A model generated the notes under the pieces. That model was given only the letters and a program-made list of their open reading frames with translations, was not told the origin of the DNA and did no database searches. Below, one piece after another: positions 36,284-45,330 of a DNA stretch of 64,000 nucleotides (positions are counted from its first letter, which is position 1; every line of letters starts with the position of its first letter). This DNA comes from DATCHW01 sp036508135 (GTDB lineage Bacteria; Bacteroidota; Ignavibacteria; Tepidaquicellales; Tepidaquicellaceae): assembly GCA_036508135.1 (NCBI GenBank), contig DATCHW010000010.1, positions 1 through 64,000 of the forward strand, written 5' to 3'. A program made the position numbers and the translations under genes.

Positions 36284-37345
36284 TTAATCGGATTTTAGTA
36301 CGATTCTTCTTGGTGATATCCCGGTGGGGAAATTCTTTTCAATCATATTGTCCATATCGATGACCATAAAATAGCCGGTTGACGAAAAATTCCTTGCATC
36401 GCATATGTAATGTTTTCTATTTTTAGAATCAAAGGAATATCCGTAAAAGAACGATATTGCAGGATTGAGATTTTGAATTATAGTATTACTGATTTTTGTA
36501 TTTAAATCAAGTTTAACAATATTTCCTGCAAATGAGATAAAATAAATATTATTTGACTGTGAGTCTATATTCAAATCTTTACCAAATCCTTCCGGTACAG
36601 AGAGCGAATCTGTTTTAGTAAAATTATCCGGGTCAATAAGGAATATATAACCATTTCTGCCATAACATCCGACTATCAGCTTATTATTTCGAGTTATAGC
36701 AATTGAATAAGGGTCTTTCTTAACATTAATTCTGGCAACTGATAAATCCGTTTGAGAATCAATAACGGAGATAGTAGAATCCTCATTTCCCCCGAAAATA
36801 CTTGTATTACAAACAAATATCTTACTACCAAAAGATATAATTTCCTGTGGATAAACTCCCGTAGCAATATATTTTATCAAACTGAAGTCGTTCAGATTGA
36901 GAACGCCTACATTACTTGAAGGTCCGTTTGTAAAATATATTTTGCTATTGTTAATTGCTAAAGAATAAGGGTTCAAACCTATAATACTTGAGTTGAGTAT
37001 TTTTCCTGCAGTATCAAGTTTATAAATTTTTCCCGGAGATCCGTAATTACCCTGTTCAAGAATGTATAAATAATTATCATTTAAAATCATACCGCTTGGA
37101 AATAGTCCAAGATTTCCAGGATTAAATATACTATGATAGAAAGTATCATTAGGAACATCATACAGGGATAATTTTGATGTCCCTGCTGAAAATCCTCCCT
37201 CTGACAAAACATATGCCCCTGCAGTTGACTTAACAAACGGAGGTGGAGAATTGATTAATTCATCTCGAGTACAAGAACTTAAATAAAGTGATAAAATAAT
37301 TGCTGTAAAACAATATCTAAAAATCATAGTGATTTTCATTAACAA
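36284..37345 (-). CDS. BtuG-like surface lipoprotein with beta-propeller repeats
   Basis: This lipoprotein of up to 353 residues has a lipobox at LSSC (Cys about residue 25) and repeated propeller blades of the YncE kind (YVLSEGG, GKIYKLDTAGKI, VGVLNLNDFSLI, STISVIDSQTDLSV, GYIFLIDPDNFTKT). In Bacteroidota a seven-bladed surface lipoprotein of this type, BtuG, captures cobalamin and docks on BtuB. The same role is suggested here by its place after btuB and cobO under a cobalamin riboswitch. Cobalamin binding is inference from context, not from a motif. The start could be a few codons later (MIFRYCF). Confidence 0.8.
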   Translation of the reverse strand: MLMKITMIFRYCFTAIILSLYLSSCTRDELINSPPPFVKSTAGAYVLSEGGFSAGTSKLSLYDVPNDTFYHSIFNPGNLGLFPSGMILNDNYLYILEQGNYGSPGKIYKLDTAGKILNSSIIGLNPYSLAINNSKIYFTNGPSSNVGVLNLNDFSLIKYIATGVYPQEIISFGSKIFVCNTSIFGGNEDSTISVIDSQTDLSVARINVKKDPYSIAITRNNKLIVGCYGRNGYIFLIDPDNFTKTDSLSVPEGFGKDLNIDSQSNNIYFISFAGNIVKLDLNTKISNTIIQNLNPAISFFYGYSFDSKNRKHYICDARNFSSTGYFMVIDMDNMIEKNFPTGISPRRIVLKSD

Positions 37346-37359
37346 ACTTATTGTAAAAT

Positions 37360-38019
37360 TTAAAATTCTATTCCGGGTCTTGCTGGAATACCATTATCAA
37401 AATAATGTTTTACTTTTCTCATTTCCGTAATCAGGTCGGCATTATCTTCTATAAATTGCCATATTTTATGTCCGGTCATTACAAATTCGTATTTTCTGTT
37501 TTGCTTAAATTTCAAAATTAATCTTTCTATATCTTCTTTAGATAGAAGATTATAAGTGACTGCTGCTATGGCTTCGTCGAGAATTAACAAATCCTGTTGT
37601 GGGTTGTCAATAAATTTCTCTGCGATTGCTAATCCTCTTTTTGCTTCTTTGAAATCTTCATCACTATTCTTGAATCTAAAAGTACCGTCTGTATTCATTC
37701 TTTCACAACCGGTAGGATAAAGTTCAATATTAAATCCGAGTTCTTTGAGTTGTCTTAATATATTACGTTCTGCATAATGTTCAATTTCACCATCATATCC
37801 TTTATCGAACTGTATTATTACAACTTTTTTCCCTGCTCCGAGAGCTCTTACGGCAAGTCCGATAGCGCTTGTCGTTTTTCCTTTACCATATCCATAATAA
37901 ATGTGTAGGCAATTCTTTTCTTCATCTTTAAGATCTTTATACCCTTCTATGGATTTGAAGATTTTTTCTTTATATTTTTTTCCTCCGGAGTGTTCTTTTT
38001 TAGTGTTTGTATTATCCAT
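37360..38019 (-). CDS. cobO: Cob(I)alamin adenosyltransferase (CobO type)
   Basis: This 219-residue P-loop protein has LHIYYGYGKGKTTSAIGLAVRALGAG near residues 43-68, VVIIQFDKG, LLILDEAIAAVTY near 137, and VMTGHKIW near 184. This is the CobO/BtuR/CobA class. It transfers adenosine from ATP to cob(I)alamin to give the coenzyme adenosylcobalamin. The gene starts 3 bases after btuB stops and precedes the BtuG-like gene by 14 bases, a typical uptake-and-activation operon. Methylmalonyl-CoA mutase, a likely user of the coenzyme, is encoded at the right edge of the window. Confidence 0.94.
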   Translation of the reverse strand: MDNTNTKKEHSGGKKYKEKIFKSIEGYKDLKDEEKNCLHIYYGYGKGKTTSAIGLAVRALGAGKKVVIIQFDKGYDGEIEHYAERNILRQLKELGFNIELYPTGCERMNTDGTFRFKNSDEDFKEAKRGLAIAEKFIDNPQQDLLILDEAIAAVTYNLLSKEDIERLILKFKQNRKYEFVMTGHKIWQFIEDNADLITEMRKVKHYFDNGIPARPGIEF

Positions 38020-38022
38020 TTT

Positions 38023-39951
38023 TTAATAAATAATTTGTAAACCTAATTTATAATTTCTCAGGGGCATCGGATAACCTGATACGAACTGATAATTTTTGTT
38101 AAATATATTATTTGTTTCAACACGAAGTACAAATTTCAGTTTATTGATATTAAATCCGTAACTAAAATTTCCATCGAGCAAATCAATTTCCGGAAGGTAA
38201 TAAATATTTTCTATATCTGTAAATCTTTTAGAAATATATTGGTAGAAGAAATTCATGCTGATTTTTTTGTACTCTATACCAGTGTTCAATTTGAAAACAT
38301 ATTTCGGTACATATATCTGCTGTTTTTCCATTATATTATTATCAACAAATACATTATTTAGCGAACGATTATAATTAAAACTTAAATTTATCAGCATACT
38401 GATATCACCGGAAACATTTTTCTTTGATTTGAATTCTGCAATAAAAGAATTAATGTCAGCTTGACCAATATTAACAGGAGACCATAGACCATTCGCATTT
38501 GGTATCCAGATAATTTTATCCGAGAGAACATTATTGGAGTATGTCACTTCAAACAGATTATCCGCAAATAAGTTGAACCCGTAAATTAGACCAATATCAA
38601 AATTGAAAGATTTTTCCTGTGATAAATTTTTGTTGCCACCCTGTTTCCAGAATAGTTCGTTAAACGTGGGAATCCGGAAATTATTTCCTAAACTGCTTTT
38701 CAGGTATATTTCCTTATTGTTTAATATTTTATAATTTAATCCTATTTTCATACTGACATTATTTAGTTTAGTATCCGAGAAATAATCATATCTGACCGAT
38801 GGGAAAACATTAAGTTTATCGTTCGCTAATAATTTTAAATTTGAGACTATGATCAGTGCAGCTTGCAATCTTTCAGGATCATTCTCAAGTTCATTACTGT
38901 AAAGTTTTCCGTAATTTAATTCATATCCGAAAATAATATCCGCAAAAGTTCTGAATTCTACCTGCGAATTATTCGATAATATAATATTCTTGTAATAACT
39001 GTTTATGTATGGTTTGTTTTCATAATTCATTTGATTATTCTGGAAACTGAGAGCTGACTTAAAGGAACTATGCTTACTGAATGAAGTTTCAAGATTAACA
39101 AAACTATAAAATATATTATCGGTTTGTGTACTTGCTACTGAGGGTGTTCCTGTTTCTATCCCCGGCAGATTTCTGAAATTTGATGTATAATTTGTATTAA
39201 GTCGGATAGTAGTTTTTCTGTCCGGATAATAGATGGTGGTGAAACTAAAATCTTTATATCTGTAACTCGAATTTTGTCTTTCTCTCAATACCTGGTCTAC
39301 TCCATCTGAATAAAAATAGCTGAAATTGTTTCTTGAAGATTCAAAATTCGCAGAACCTGAAAATGAAAATTTACTGAAGCTTTTTGAAATATTTACGTAA
39401 TACTTATTAAATCCAAAAGAACCGAACTGGGTAGAAATATTAAATTCTGGTTTAATTAAGAGACCGGGAGTTTTTGTTATTATATTCACTACTCCACTGA
39501 CGGCGTCAGAACCAAATATAGAGCTGTATCCGTTATTAATGATCTCTATTTTTTCTATGTTGTCTTTTGAGATCTGAGAGATATCGATTTGAGAATTCTG
39601 AAATGTACCTATTCTATTACCATCTATGAGAAACAAAGTATGTTCTGCTCCAGAACCGTTTAAAGAAACTGTATTCAGAGACGAGTTACTGCCATAAGAC
39701 TTCACATAAACACTTCCAGACAATTCGAGTATATCTGAGAGTCTTTGTCCATTTTTCGATTTGATTTCATTGCAATCAATTAACTTAATTTTCGTGGGAG
39801 AGTAAAAAATATTTTTGAATATTTTGATACCTTCAACAACAATTTCGTCAGTCATAAAGGAACTTTCTTCGTGCTTTTCACTTTGTGCAACGACTACATT
39901 CACAAGCAAAATAAATAATATAAATATATAGAATATTTTTCTAATAATCAT
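38023..39951 (-). CDS. btuB: TonB-dependent vitamin B12 receptor (BtuB-like)
   Basis: This 642-residue outer-membrane receptor has a signal peptide (IFYIFILFILLVNVVVAQ), a TonB plug domain (EIKSKNGQRLSDILELSG, VSLNGSGAEHTLFLIDG, IEKIEIINNGYSSIFGSDAVSGVVNIIT), and a 22-strand barrel ending in the aromatic-terminated YKLGLQIIY. I place the start at ATG 39951. The upstream ATG at 40038 would lie inside the terminator hairpin of the riboswitch and add residues unlike any signal peptide. The gene is the first one after the cobalamin riboswitch, which identifies the substrate as a cobamide with good confidence. Confidence 0.92.
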   Translation of the reverse strand: MIIRKIFYIFILFILLVNVVVAQSEKHEESSFMTDEIVVEGIKIFKNIFYSPTKIKLIDCNEIKSKNGQRLSDILELSGSVYVKSYGSNSSLNTVSLNGSGAEHTLFLIDGNRIGTFQNSQIDISQISKDNIEKIEIINNGYSSIFGSDAVSGVVNIITKTPGLLIKPEFNISTQFGSFGFNKYYVNISKSFSKFSFSGSANFESSRNNFSYFYSDGVDQVLRERQNSSYRYKDFSFTTIYYPDRKTTIRLNTNYTSNFRNLPGIETGTPSVASTQTDNIFYSFVNLETSFSKHSSFKSALSFQNNQMNYENKPYINSYYKNIILSNNSQVEFRTFADIIFGYELNYGKLYSNELENDPERLQAALIIVSNLKLLANDKLNVFPSVRYDYFSDTKLNNVSMKIGLNYKILNNKEIYLKSSLGNNFRIPTFNELFWKQGGNKNLSQEKSFNFDIGLIYGFNLFADNLFEVTYSNNVLSDKIIWIPNANGLWSPVNIGQADINSFIAEFKSKKNVSGDISMLINLSFNYNRSLNNVFVDNNIMEKQQIYVPKYVFKLNTGIEYKKISMNFFYQYISKRFTDIENIYYLPEIDLLDGNFSYGFNINKLKFVLRVETNNIFNKNYQFVSGYPMPLRNYKLGLQIIY

Positions 39952-39956
39952 TATGT

Positions 39957-40014
39957 AAAAAAAATCCTTAACTCTTTTTTTGCGGTAAATTAAAAATTGA
40001 AAAGAATTAAGGAT
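39957..40014 (-). terminator. Attenuator terminator of the btuB leader
   Basis: On the minus strand a 15-bp stem (bases 40014-40000 with 39978-39964, one G-T pair) encloses a 21-base loop and is followed by seven T at 39963-39957, directly before the btuB ATG at 39951. This placement between riboswitch and start codon is that of an expression platform acting by transcription termination. An 8-base segment at 40052-40045 (AACTCTTT) is complementary to AAAGAGTT in the 3' arm and could form an antiterminator. Confidence 0.9.
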
Positions 40015-40059
40015 CTTTTTAAAATTTAACTTCTTCACCCCACGAAAGAGTTGAGCTCG

Positions 40060-40215
40060 TATATTTCCGGCAGGTCTCCTGACTAAAGAGCAATTTTCAG
40101 CCCGCCTTCCCGATAAAAGACATCAGTGGCTTTCTGAACTAATCTTCTCCATTACAGTTGCGTGGACAGTCCCGGACTTACACCGGATTCCCTATTAACA
40201 ACAATACCAGAAATA
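40060..40215 (-). ncRNA. Cobalamin (adenosylcobalamin-class) riboswitch
   Basis: The leader contains the conserved blocks of the cobalamin aptamer in order on the minus strand: GGGAATCCGGTG (near 40193-40182), GGGACTGTCCACGCAACTGTAA (near 40173-40152), GCCACTG (40130-40124), and the B12 box AGTCAGGAGACCTGCC (near 40085-40070). It lies 5' of btuB, cobO and the BtuG-like gene. Cobalamin binding is expected to favour the downstream terminator and shut off uptake. The limits of the outer stem are approximate. Confidence 0.95.
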
Positions 40216-40262
40216 TGTTGAGAAAGAACAAGGATTTAAAATTTTAGATTACAAAATCTATT

Positions 40263-40694
40263 TTATTTTAAAAAAAACTTTTTTGCATCAAATTCAACAT
40301 TTTCTTTCTGAAATACTATTTCATCTTTTTGAGGGTTATATATTTTTCTGATAAGAATATTTTTCAATTCATTACCCTCATCGTAACTGAGCAAATATAA
40401 CGAAGCTGATATTTTATCAAAAGTCACTTTATCGGATTTTGAAACAAGCGGAAATATTTCTTCCTCAAGATAAATCAGTAAATCTTCATCATTAGATTCA
40501 TCTATAAAAACATCTATCAAAGCAGAACTAAACGATTCTGCAGGTGTTAATTGAACAGTATCGTCAGGTTCCTCAATATCTGTTTCGTTAACAATTACTT
40601 TATCCTTATTATTTTGATCTTTATTGCAAGAAAGGAACAGGAATCCGGTGATAATTAAAAAAATCTGTAAACATTTCAAACTAAATTTCGGCAT
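40263..40694 (-). CDS. Small lipoprotein of unknown function
   Basis: This 143-residue protein has a signal peptide with lipobox (FLFLSCNKDQ, Cys about residue 23) and an acidic, low-complexity stretch (ETDIEEPDDTV) before a compact C-terminal domain. I recognise no family. Its start overlaps the last base of the serine-palmitoyltransferase-like gene, which suggests cotranscription. It ends about 50 bases before the B12 riboswitch begins. The short inverted repeat in that gap (AGATT...AATCT) is too weak to call a terminator. Confidence 0.7.
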   Translation of the reverse strand: MPKFSLKCLQIFLIITGFLFLSCNKDQNNKDKVIVNETDIEEPDDTVQLTPAESFSSALIDVFIDESNDEDLLIYLEEEIFPLVSKSDKVTFDKISASLYLLSYDEGNELKNILIRKIYNPQKDEIVFQKENVEFDAKKFFLK

Positions 40695-41887
40695 CAGGGA
40701 ATTAAATTCATTTCTTTGCCTATTTGTTGAAATACTTCCAGTATTCTATCAAGATGTTTATCTTCGTGTGAAGCCATATAAGAAGTTCTTAGCATTGACA
40801 TTGTGGGCGGTACACCCGGGGAAACGAATGCATTTACAAAAATACCTGCATCAAACAATTTTCTCCAAAATATGAAAGTAAGTTCATCCTGTCCTAAAAT
40901 TACGGGAACTATAGCAGTTCTACCATCGACGACTCTGAAACCCATTTCTCTGAATCCTTTTCTCATTTTATCGGAATTATAAATAAGTTTATTTATGCGT
41001 TCAGGTTCAGCTTTTAATATATCAAGTGCTGCATCGGCTGCAGCAACCGATGCAGGAGTAGGGGAAGCTGAAAATATCAACGCAGGTGAATGATGTTTAA
41101 GATAATTTATCACTTCTTTTCTCGCACCAACAAAACCGCCGAGTGAAGAAAATGTTTTCGAAAATGTACCCATTATCAAATCTACATCATCATCTAAATC
41201 AAATTCCGAAGCAGTCCCTCTGCCTCCTTTTCCTATGACGCCAGTCGCATGAGCATCATCAATCAAAATTCTTGCATTATGCTCTTTAGATATCCTGACT
41301 AAATCGCTTAGTTCAACGATTTCTCCCGTAGTGGAAAAAACACCATCAGATACTACTAATTTTGGAGCTTCGAAAGGTATTGACTTAATTACCCTTTCTA
41401 GGTCCTTCATATCATTGTGTTTATAACGAATAAAATTCGCAAAAGCACCTTTAGCCATCATATTAGCAACAACAATACATGCATGGTTATCTTTATCTGA
41501 AAGAATGTATTCGTCCTTAGTTACTAATGTAGGTATAATTCCCTGTGCTGTCTGATATCCTGTGGAAAATAAAAGTACTGCTTCTTTCCCAAGAAAATCT
41601 GCTAATTTTGCCTCCAATTTTATATGTAAATCTAAAGTACCGGTAAGATACCTAGAACCGGAGCAACCGGTTCCATATTTTTTAATAGCATTTAAAGCAG
41701 CTTCTTTTACTTTTGGATGTGTAGTTAATCCATGATAATTGTTTGAGCCTGCCATAATAACTTCTCTGCCTTCAATCCTTACAACTGGTCCTTCATTTTC
41801 TTCAATTGTTCTGAAATACGGATAATAACCTGAAGCTTTTACTTCATCTGCGCGGGTAAAACTAAAACATTTCTGAAATAAGTCCAT
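40694..41887 (-). CDS. Alpha-oxoamine synthase, serine palmitoyltransferase-like (Spt/KBL/BioF family)
   Basis: This 397-residue PLP enzyme has GSNNYHGLTTHP (47-58), GTGCSGSRYLTGTLDLH (72-88), His135 stacking on PLP, Asp210 and His213 in IDDAHATG, and the Schiff-base Lys244 in GTFSKTFSSLGGF. The N-terminal region (GYYPYFRTIEENEGP) resembles bacterial serine palmitoyltransferases, which start sphingolipid synthesis from serine and palmitoyl-CoA. KBL (2-amino-3-ketobutyrate CoA ligase) and BioF are the alternatives. No biotin gene or threonine dehydrogenase lies nearby. A divergent epimerase gene faces it. Confidence 0.82.
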   Translation of the reverse strand: MDLFQKCFSFTRADEVKASGYYPYFRTIEENEGPVVRIEGREVIMAGSNNYHGLTTHPKVKEAALNAIKKYGTGCSGSRYLTGTLDLHIKLEAKLADFLGKEAVLLFSTGYQTAQGIIPTLVTKDEYILSDKDNHACIVVANMMAKGAFANFIRYKHNDMKDLERVIKSIPFEAPKLVVSDGVFSTTGEIVELSDLVRISKEHNARILIDDAHATGVIGKGGRGTASEFDLDDDVDLIMGTFSKTFSSLGGFVGARKEVINYLKHHSPALIFSASPTPASVAAADAALDILKAEPERINKLIYNSDKMRKGFREMGFRVVDGRTAIVPVILGQDELTFIFWRKLFDAGIFVNAFVSPGVPPTMSMLRTSYMASHEDKHLDRILEVFQQIGKEMNLIP

Positions 41888-42009
41888 ATATTCTATAAAT
41901 TATTCAATTAATTTTTTAATTACAGGTATTTCTTATATAATTAGAAATTTTAACATAGAAAATACATAATTTAATTAATAACTTCTATATTAAAAATTAA
42001 CATAAATTT

Positions 42010-42990
42010 ATGAAGGCATTCGTAACAGGAGCAACTGGATTTGTAGGTAGTCATTTAGTTGATAGGTTATTAAGTATGAATTATGAAGTATTTTGTCTTA
42101 AAAGGAAAACATCAAATCTTCAATGGCTTGTAGGTAAGAATGTCAATTTGGTTGAGGGTGATTTATTTGATAATCATGTCTTAGAAAATGTAATTAAAAA
42201 AGTAGATTTTGTTTTTCACGTTGCAGGAGTAGTCAAATCAAAAAATAAAGACGGTTTTTTTAAAGGAAATGTTGAAGCAACCAAAAATCTCATAGAGATT
42301 GCTAACAAGGTAAATCCTAATTTAAAAAGATTTGTATATATCTCATCCTTAGCTGCCTGCGGTCCAAATCCGGATGATAAACCACTCACGGAAGATTATA
42401 TACCCAGACCGGTTACAACATATGGAATTTCAAAAAGAGCTGCTGAAAAAGAAATTTTAAAGTTCAGAGATAAACTTCCTGTGACGATTGTCAGACCTCC
42501 TGCTATTTATGGTCCGCGGGATGCTGAAATCTTAATTTATTTTCAAACATACAAAAAAGGATTGAATAGTATAATTGGTTTTGATAAGAAATACTTAAGT
42601 TTAGTTTATGTTGAAGATTTTGTTACCGGAATTATACTTGCTGCCAAATCTGAAATAAAAAGCGGCTCGATATTCTTTATTTCCGATGACGGTGAATACA
42701 ACTGGAATGAAATTGGAGAAGTGACTTCTAAACTTCTCAATAAAAAGTCTTTTAAAATAAGAATTCCTCACTTCGTAGTTTATACGGTCGGATCTTTTGC
42801 GCAAATGTTCTCAATTTTTTCTAAAAATGCAGCTACACTGAATATTGAGAAATGCTTCGATATAACGAGAAAAAAATGGGTTTGCTCAAATGAAAAAGCC
42901 AAAAGTGAACTTGGGTTCCGGCCGGAATATAACCTTGAGAGAGGATTTAAAAAAACGATAGAATGGTATAAAGAAAACAAATGGTTATAA
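42010..42990 (+). CDS. NAD-dependent epimerase/dehydratase (possible CerR-like)
   Basis: This 326-residue extended SDR has VTGATGFVGSHLVDRLL (residues 4-20), HVAGVVKS near 73, ISSLAACGP near 113, and YGISKRAAEKE near 138 with catalytic Tyr and Lys. It is divergent from the Spt-like gene. In Caulobacter an NAD-epimerase-like protein (CerR) reduces the ketone of newly made ceramide; proximity makes that role conceivable, but the sequence is too generic to decide. argS begins 1 base after its stop, so they form an operon. Confidence 0.82.
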   Translation: MKAFVTGATGFVGSHLVDRLLSMNYEVFCLKRKTSNLQWLVGKNVNLVEGDLFDNHVLENVIKKVDFVFHVAGVVKSKNKDGFFKGNVEATKNLIEIANKVNPNLKRFVYISSLAACGPNPDDKPLTEDYIPRPVTTYGISKRAAEKEILKFRDKLPVTIVRPPAIYGPRDAEILIYFQTYKKGLNSIIGFDKKYLSLVYVEDFVTGIILAAKSEIKSGSIFFISDDGEYNWNEIGEVTSKLLNKKSFKIRIPHFVVYTVGSFAQMFSIFSKNAATLNIEKCFDITRKKWVCSNEKAKSELGFRPEYNLERGFKKTIEWYKENKWL

Positions 42991-42991
42991 A

Positions 42992-44623
42992 ATGAAATCG
43001 CGAATTACTGAAGAATTACAAAATTCAATAAAAGATTTTAATTTACCTGATATCAATATTCAGATAGAATATGCTAAAGAAAAAAAATTCGGAGACTTCA
43101 GCTGTAACATTCCGATGATATTATCAAAATTACTTAAAAGAAATCCTCAAGAAATCGCAGAGGAAATTATTTCAAGAATAAAAGATGATTCACTTTTTAA
43201 AAAAATTGAAATCGCAGGTTCTGGTTTTATTAATTTTTTTATGCAGGATGAACTTTTTATACAAGAGGCACTTGAAATATTAATTAAAAAAGATAATTAT
43301 GGTAAGAATGATGCGAATTCCGGAAAAAATGCCAATCTTGAATGGGTAAGTGCTAATCCTACGGGACTATTGCATGCAGGTCATGGAAGACAAGTCTGTC
43401 TTGGTAAAGCAATAGCTAATCTTTTAGAATGGAGCGGATATAAAGTTACACGGGAATATTATTATAACGATGCCGGGAATCAGATGAAAAAGTTAGCAGA
43501 ATCTGTAAGAGCACGATATATCCAGATGACGTCTGATCCCGAGTACTCATTGCCTGAAGAAGGATACCATGCTGACACTGTCATTAAAATTGCCGAGAAT
43601 ATTAAAAGAAACTATACTCAAGAAAAAATAAATATTGAGGATTTTGAGTTTTTCCAGAAGGAGGGAGAAAAATATTATTTTTGGGAGATAAAAGAGACAC
43701 TTGCAAAATTAGGAATTAAACATAATATATTCTTTTCCGAATCATCTTTATACGAAAGTGGAGAAATCACAGAATTGTTAAAAATTTTCGAAACAAAAAA
43801 TCTTATTTATAAAAAAGATGATGCTGTTTGGTTAAAAATGACGGGGGAAGTAGCAAATGATAAAGTAATTATCAAAGCAACCGGTGAATATACTTACAGA
43901 TTGCCTGATATGGCATACCACATTAATAAAATTAACCGTGGTTATGATCTGATGGTTGATATTTTCGGTTCAGATCATAAGGAAACTTACAAAGAAGTTT
44001 TGCATGGAGTTAATGAAGCCGGATACGATATAAAAAATATTATAGTTATCATTCATCAGATGGTAACCTTTAAAGAAGGAGAGAAGTCCGTAAAAATGAG
44101 CAAGAGAAGCGATAAGGTATATTACCTGAATGATTTACTCGAAGATGTGGGAATAGATGCAACCCAATTCTTTTTTGTAATGCGAAGTGCAAATACACAT
44201 CTAGTGTTTGACGTTTCATTAGCAAAAGAGCAGTCAGATAAAAACCCTGTATATTATTTGCAATATGCCTATGCTAGAATTTGCGGAATTTTGAGACATA
44301 TTATTGAAGAAAAGGCGGAAGAAATATTTGATAATATAAAAATCGATTTACTTAATTCTGAAGAGGAACTGGATTTAATAAAAATATTAACAAGATTTCC
44401 TGATGAAGTTTTTATCTGCTCAAAAAATCTCGAACCTCATAAGCTTATTACCTATCTTAATTCAGTTGCGGAATTTTTCCATAAATTTTATCATAATTAT
44501 AGGGTATTGAATTCCGGCGATGATGAATTGACGAATCAGAGATTAAAATTATGTAAAATGACTAAACAAGTTTTGCAAAATGGATTTGACATCATTGGAA
44601 TATCTGCTCCGGAAAGAATGTAA
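42992..44623 (+). CDS. argS: Arginyl-tRNA synthetase
   Basis: This 543-residue class I synthetase has an N-terminal Add1 domain, the HIGH equivalent HAGH in SANPTGLLHAGHGRQV (near residues 117-132), GNQMKKLAESV near 165, and the KMSKS-like KMSKRS near 369. A DALR anticodon-binding domain is at the C-terminus. It charges tRNA-Arg. The gene follows the epimerase by 1 base and is closed by a strong terminator. Confidence 0.97.
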   Translation: MKSRITEELQNSIKDFNLPDINIQIEYAKEKKFGDFSCNIPMILSKLLKRNPQEIAEEIISRIKDDSLFKKIEIAGSGFINFFMQDELFIQEALEILIKKDNYGKNDANSGKNANLEWVSANPTGLLHAGHGRQVCLGKAIANLLEWSGYKVTREYYYNDAGNQMKKLAESVRARYIQMTSDPEYSLPEEGYHADTVIKIAENIKRNYTQEKINIEDFEFFQKEGEKYYFWEIKETLAKLGIKHNIFFSESSLYESGEITELLKIFETKNLIYKKDDAVWLKMTGEVANDKVIIKATGEYTYRLPDMAYHINKINRGYDLMVDIFGSDHKETYKEVLHGVNEAGYDIKNIIVIIHQMVTFKEGEKSVKMSKRSDKVYYLNDLLEDVGIDATQFFFVMRSANTHLVFDVSLAKEQSDKNPVYYLQYAYARICGILRHIIEEKAEEIFDNIKIDLLNSEEELDLIKILTRFPDEVFICSKNLEPHKLITYLNSVAEFFHKFYHNYRVLNSGDDELTNQRLKLCKMTKQVLQNGFDIIGISAPERM

Positions 44624-44638
44624 TCTAAATATTTAAAA

Positions 44639-44668
44639 CAAAAAAAAGGGGCTATAAGCCCCTTTTTT
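44639..44668 (+). terminator. Bidirectional Rho-independent terminator after argS
   Basis: AAAAAGGGGCT and AGCCCCTTTTT form an 11-bp stem with a 3-base loop; A and T runs flank both sides. It can serve argS from the left and the convergent secreted-protein gene (44690-45181) from the right. Confidence 0.9.
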
Positions 44669-44689
44669 AATACTTAAAATCAAAGATTA

Positions 44690-45181
44690 TTATTTCTTCT
44701 TTGGTTCTTCTTTTTTAGGTTCTACTTTCTTCACGTCTTTCTTGGGTTCTTCTTTCTTTACATCTTTCTTCATATCGTCTTTTTTCTCAGTACCTTCGAT
44801 AGTCTTTACTTTTCTTACTTTTTTCTTGTACTTCATATCGATTGCTTTATCTTTCATCGTCTCAAATTTTGTAGCCTGGTCTTTATTGAATACTTTTCCT
44901 AATTCACCGACTAAAGCCGTTTTTGCTTTTGCGCAAGCATCTTTGCAAGCAGCTTTGTCTTTATTGAATTGCTTCATATTATCTTCGACCTTGAATTCAT
45001 AAGCTAAGAATGCCTGATAGGTTTTTGTGTATTGATCGATTGATAAACCTAATTTTTTGTAAAGATAATCTGCTTTTCTTCCTGCTTTATCACCGGGTAA
45101 ATCTTTTGCTGATAAATTTGAGGAGATAGCAAATAAGGCTGCTATTACGATTAAAAGTGCAACTAATTTTGTTCTGAACAT
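44690..45181 (-). CDS. Exported Lys-rich protein with charged repetitive tail
   Basis: This 163-residue protein has a signal peptide (residues 1-25, cleavage after SAKD or nearby), a helical middle part (LYKKLGLSIDQYTKTYQAFLAYEFKVEDNM, then GKVFNKDQATKFETM) that resembles the heptad logic of CpxP/Spy LTxxQ proteins, one CxxxC (CKDAC), and a tail from about residue 131 made of DVKKEEPKK-type repeats. The resemblance to Spy is weak, so I call it only an exported helical protein. It shares its terminator region with argS. Confidence 0.7.
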   Translation of the reverse strand: MFRTKLVALLIVIAALFAISSNLSAKDLPGDKAGRKADYLYKKLGLSIDQYTKTYQAFLAYEFKVEDNMKQFNKDKAACKDACAKAKTALVGELGKVFNKDQATKFETMKDKAIDMKYKKKVRKVKTIEGTEKKDDMKKDVKKEEPKKDVKKVEPKKEEPKKK

Positions 45182-45330
45182 TTTTTAAATAATTTATTTT
45201 ATAAATTGTAATTTATGATGTGCAAATATGAATAAAATTTTTATAAAAAAAAAGTAAATTTTTATTCTTTTTATATATTTTAGTTTTGTTTAACTTTATA
45301 TTTATTTAATTTTTTAAAAAGGGGTTTAGT

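Noticed and set aside
39952..40038. N-terminal extension of btuB starting at ATG 40038
   Set aside because: It is encoded by the terminator hairpin of the riboswitch and precedes the signal peptide that starts at ATG 39951.
40216..40262. AGATT/AATCT repeat after the 40263 lipoprotein gene as a terminator
   Set aside because: The 5-bp AT-rich stem without a T run is too weak.
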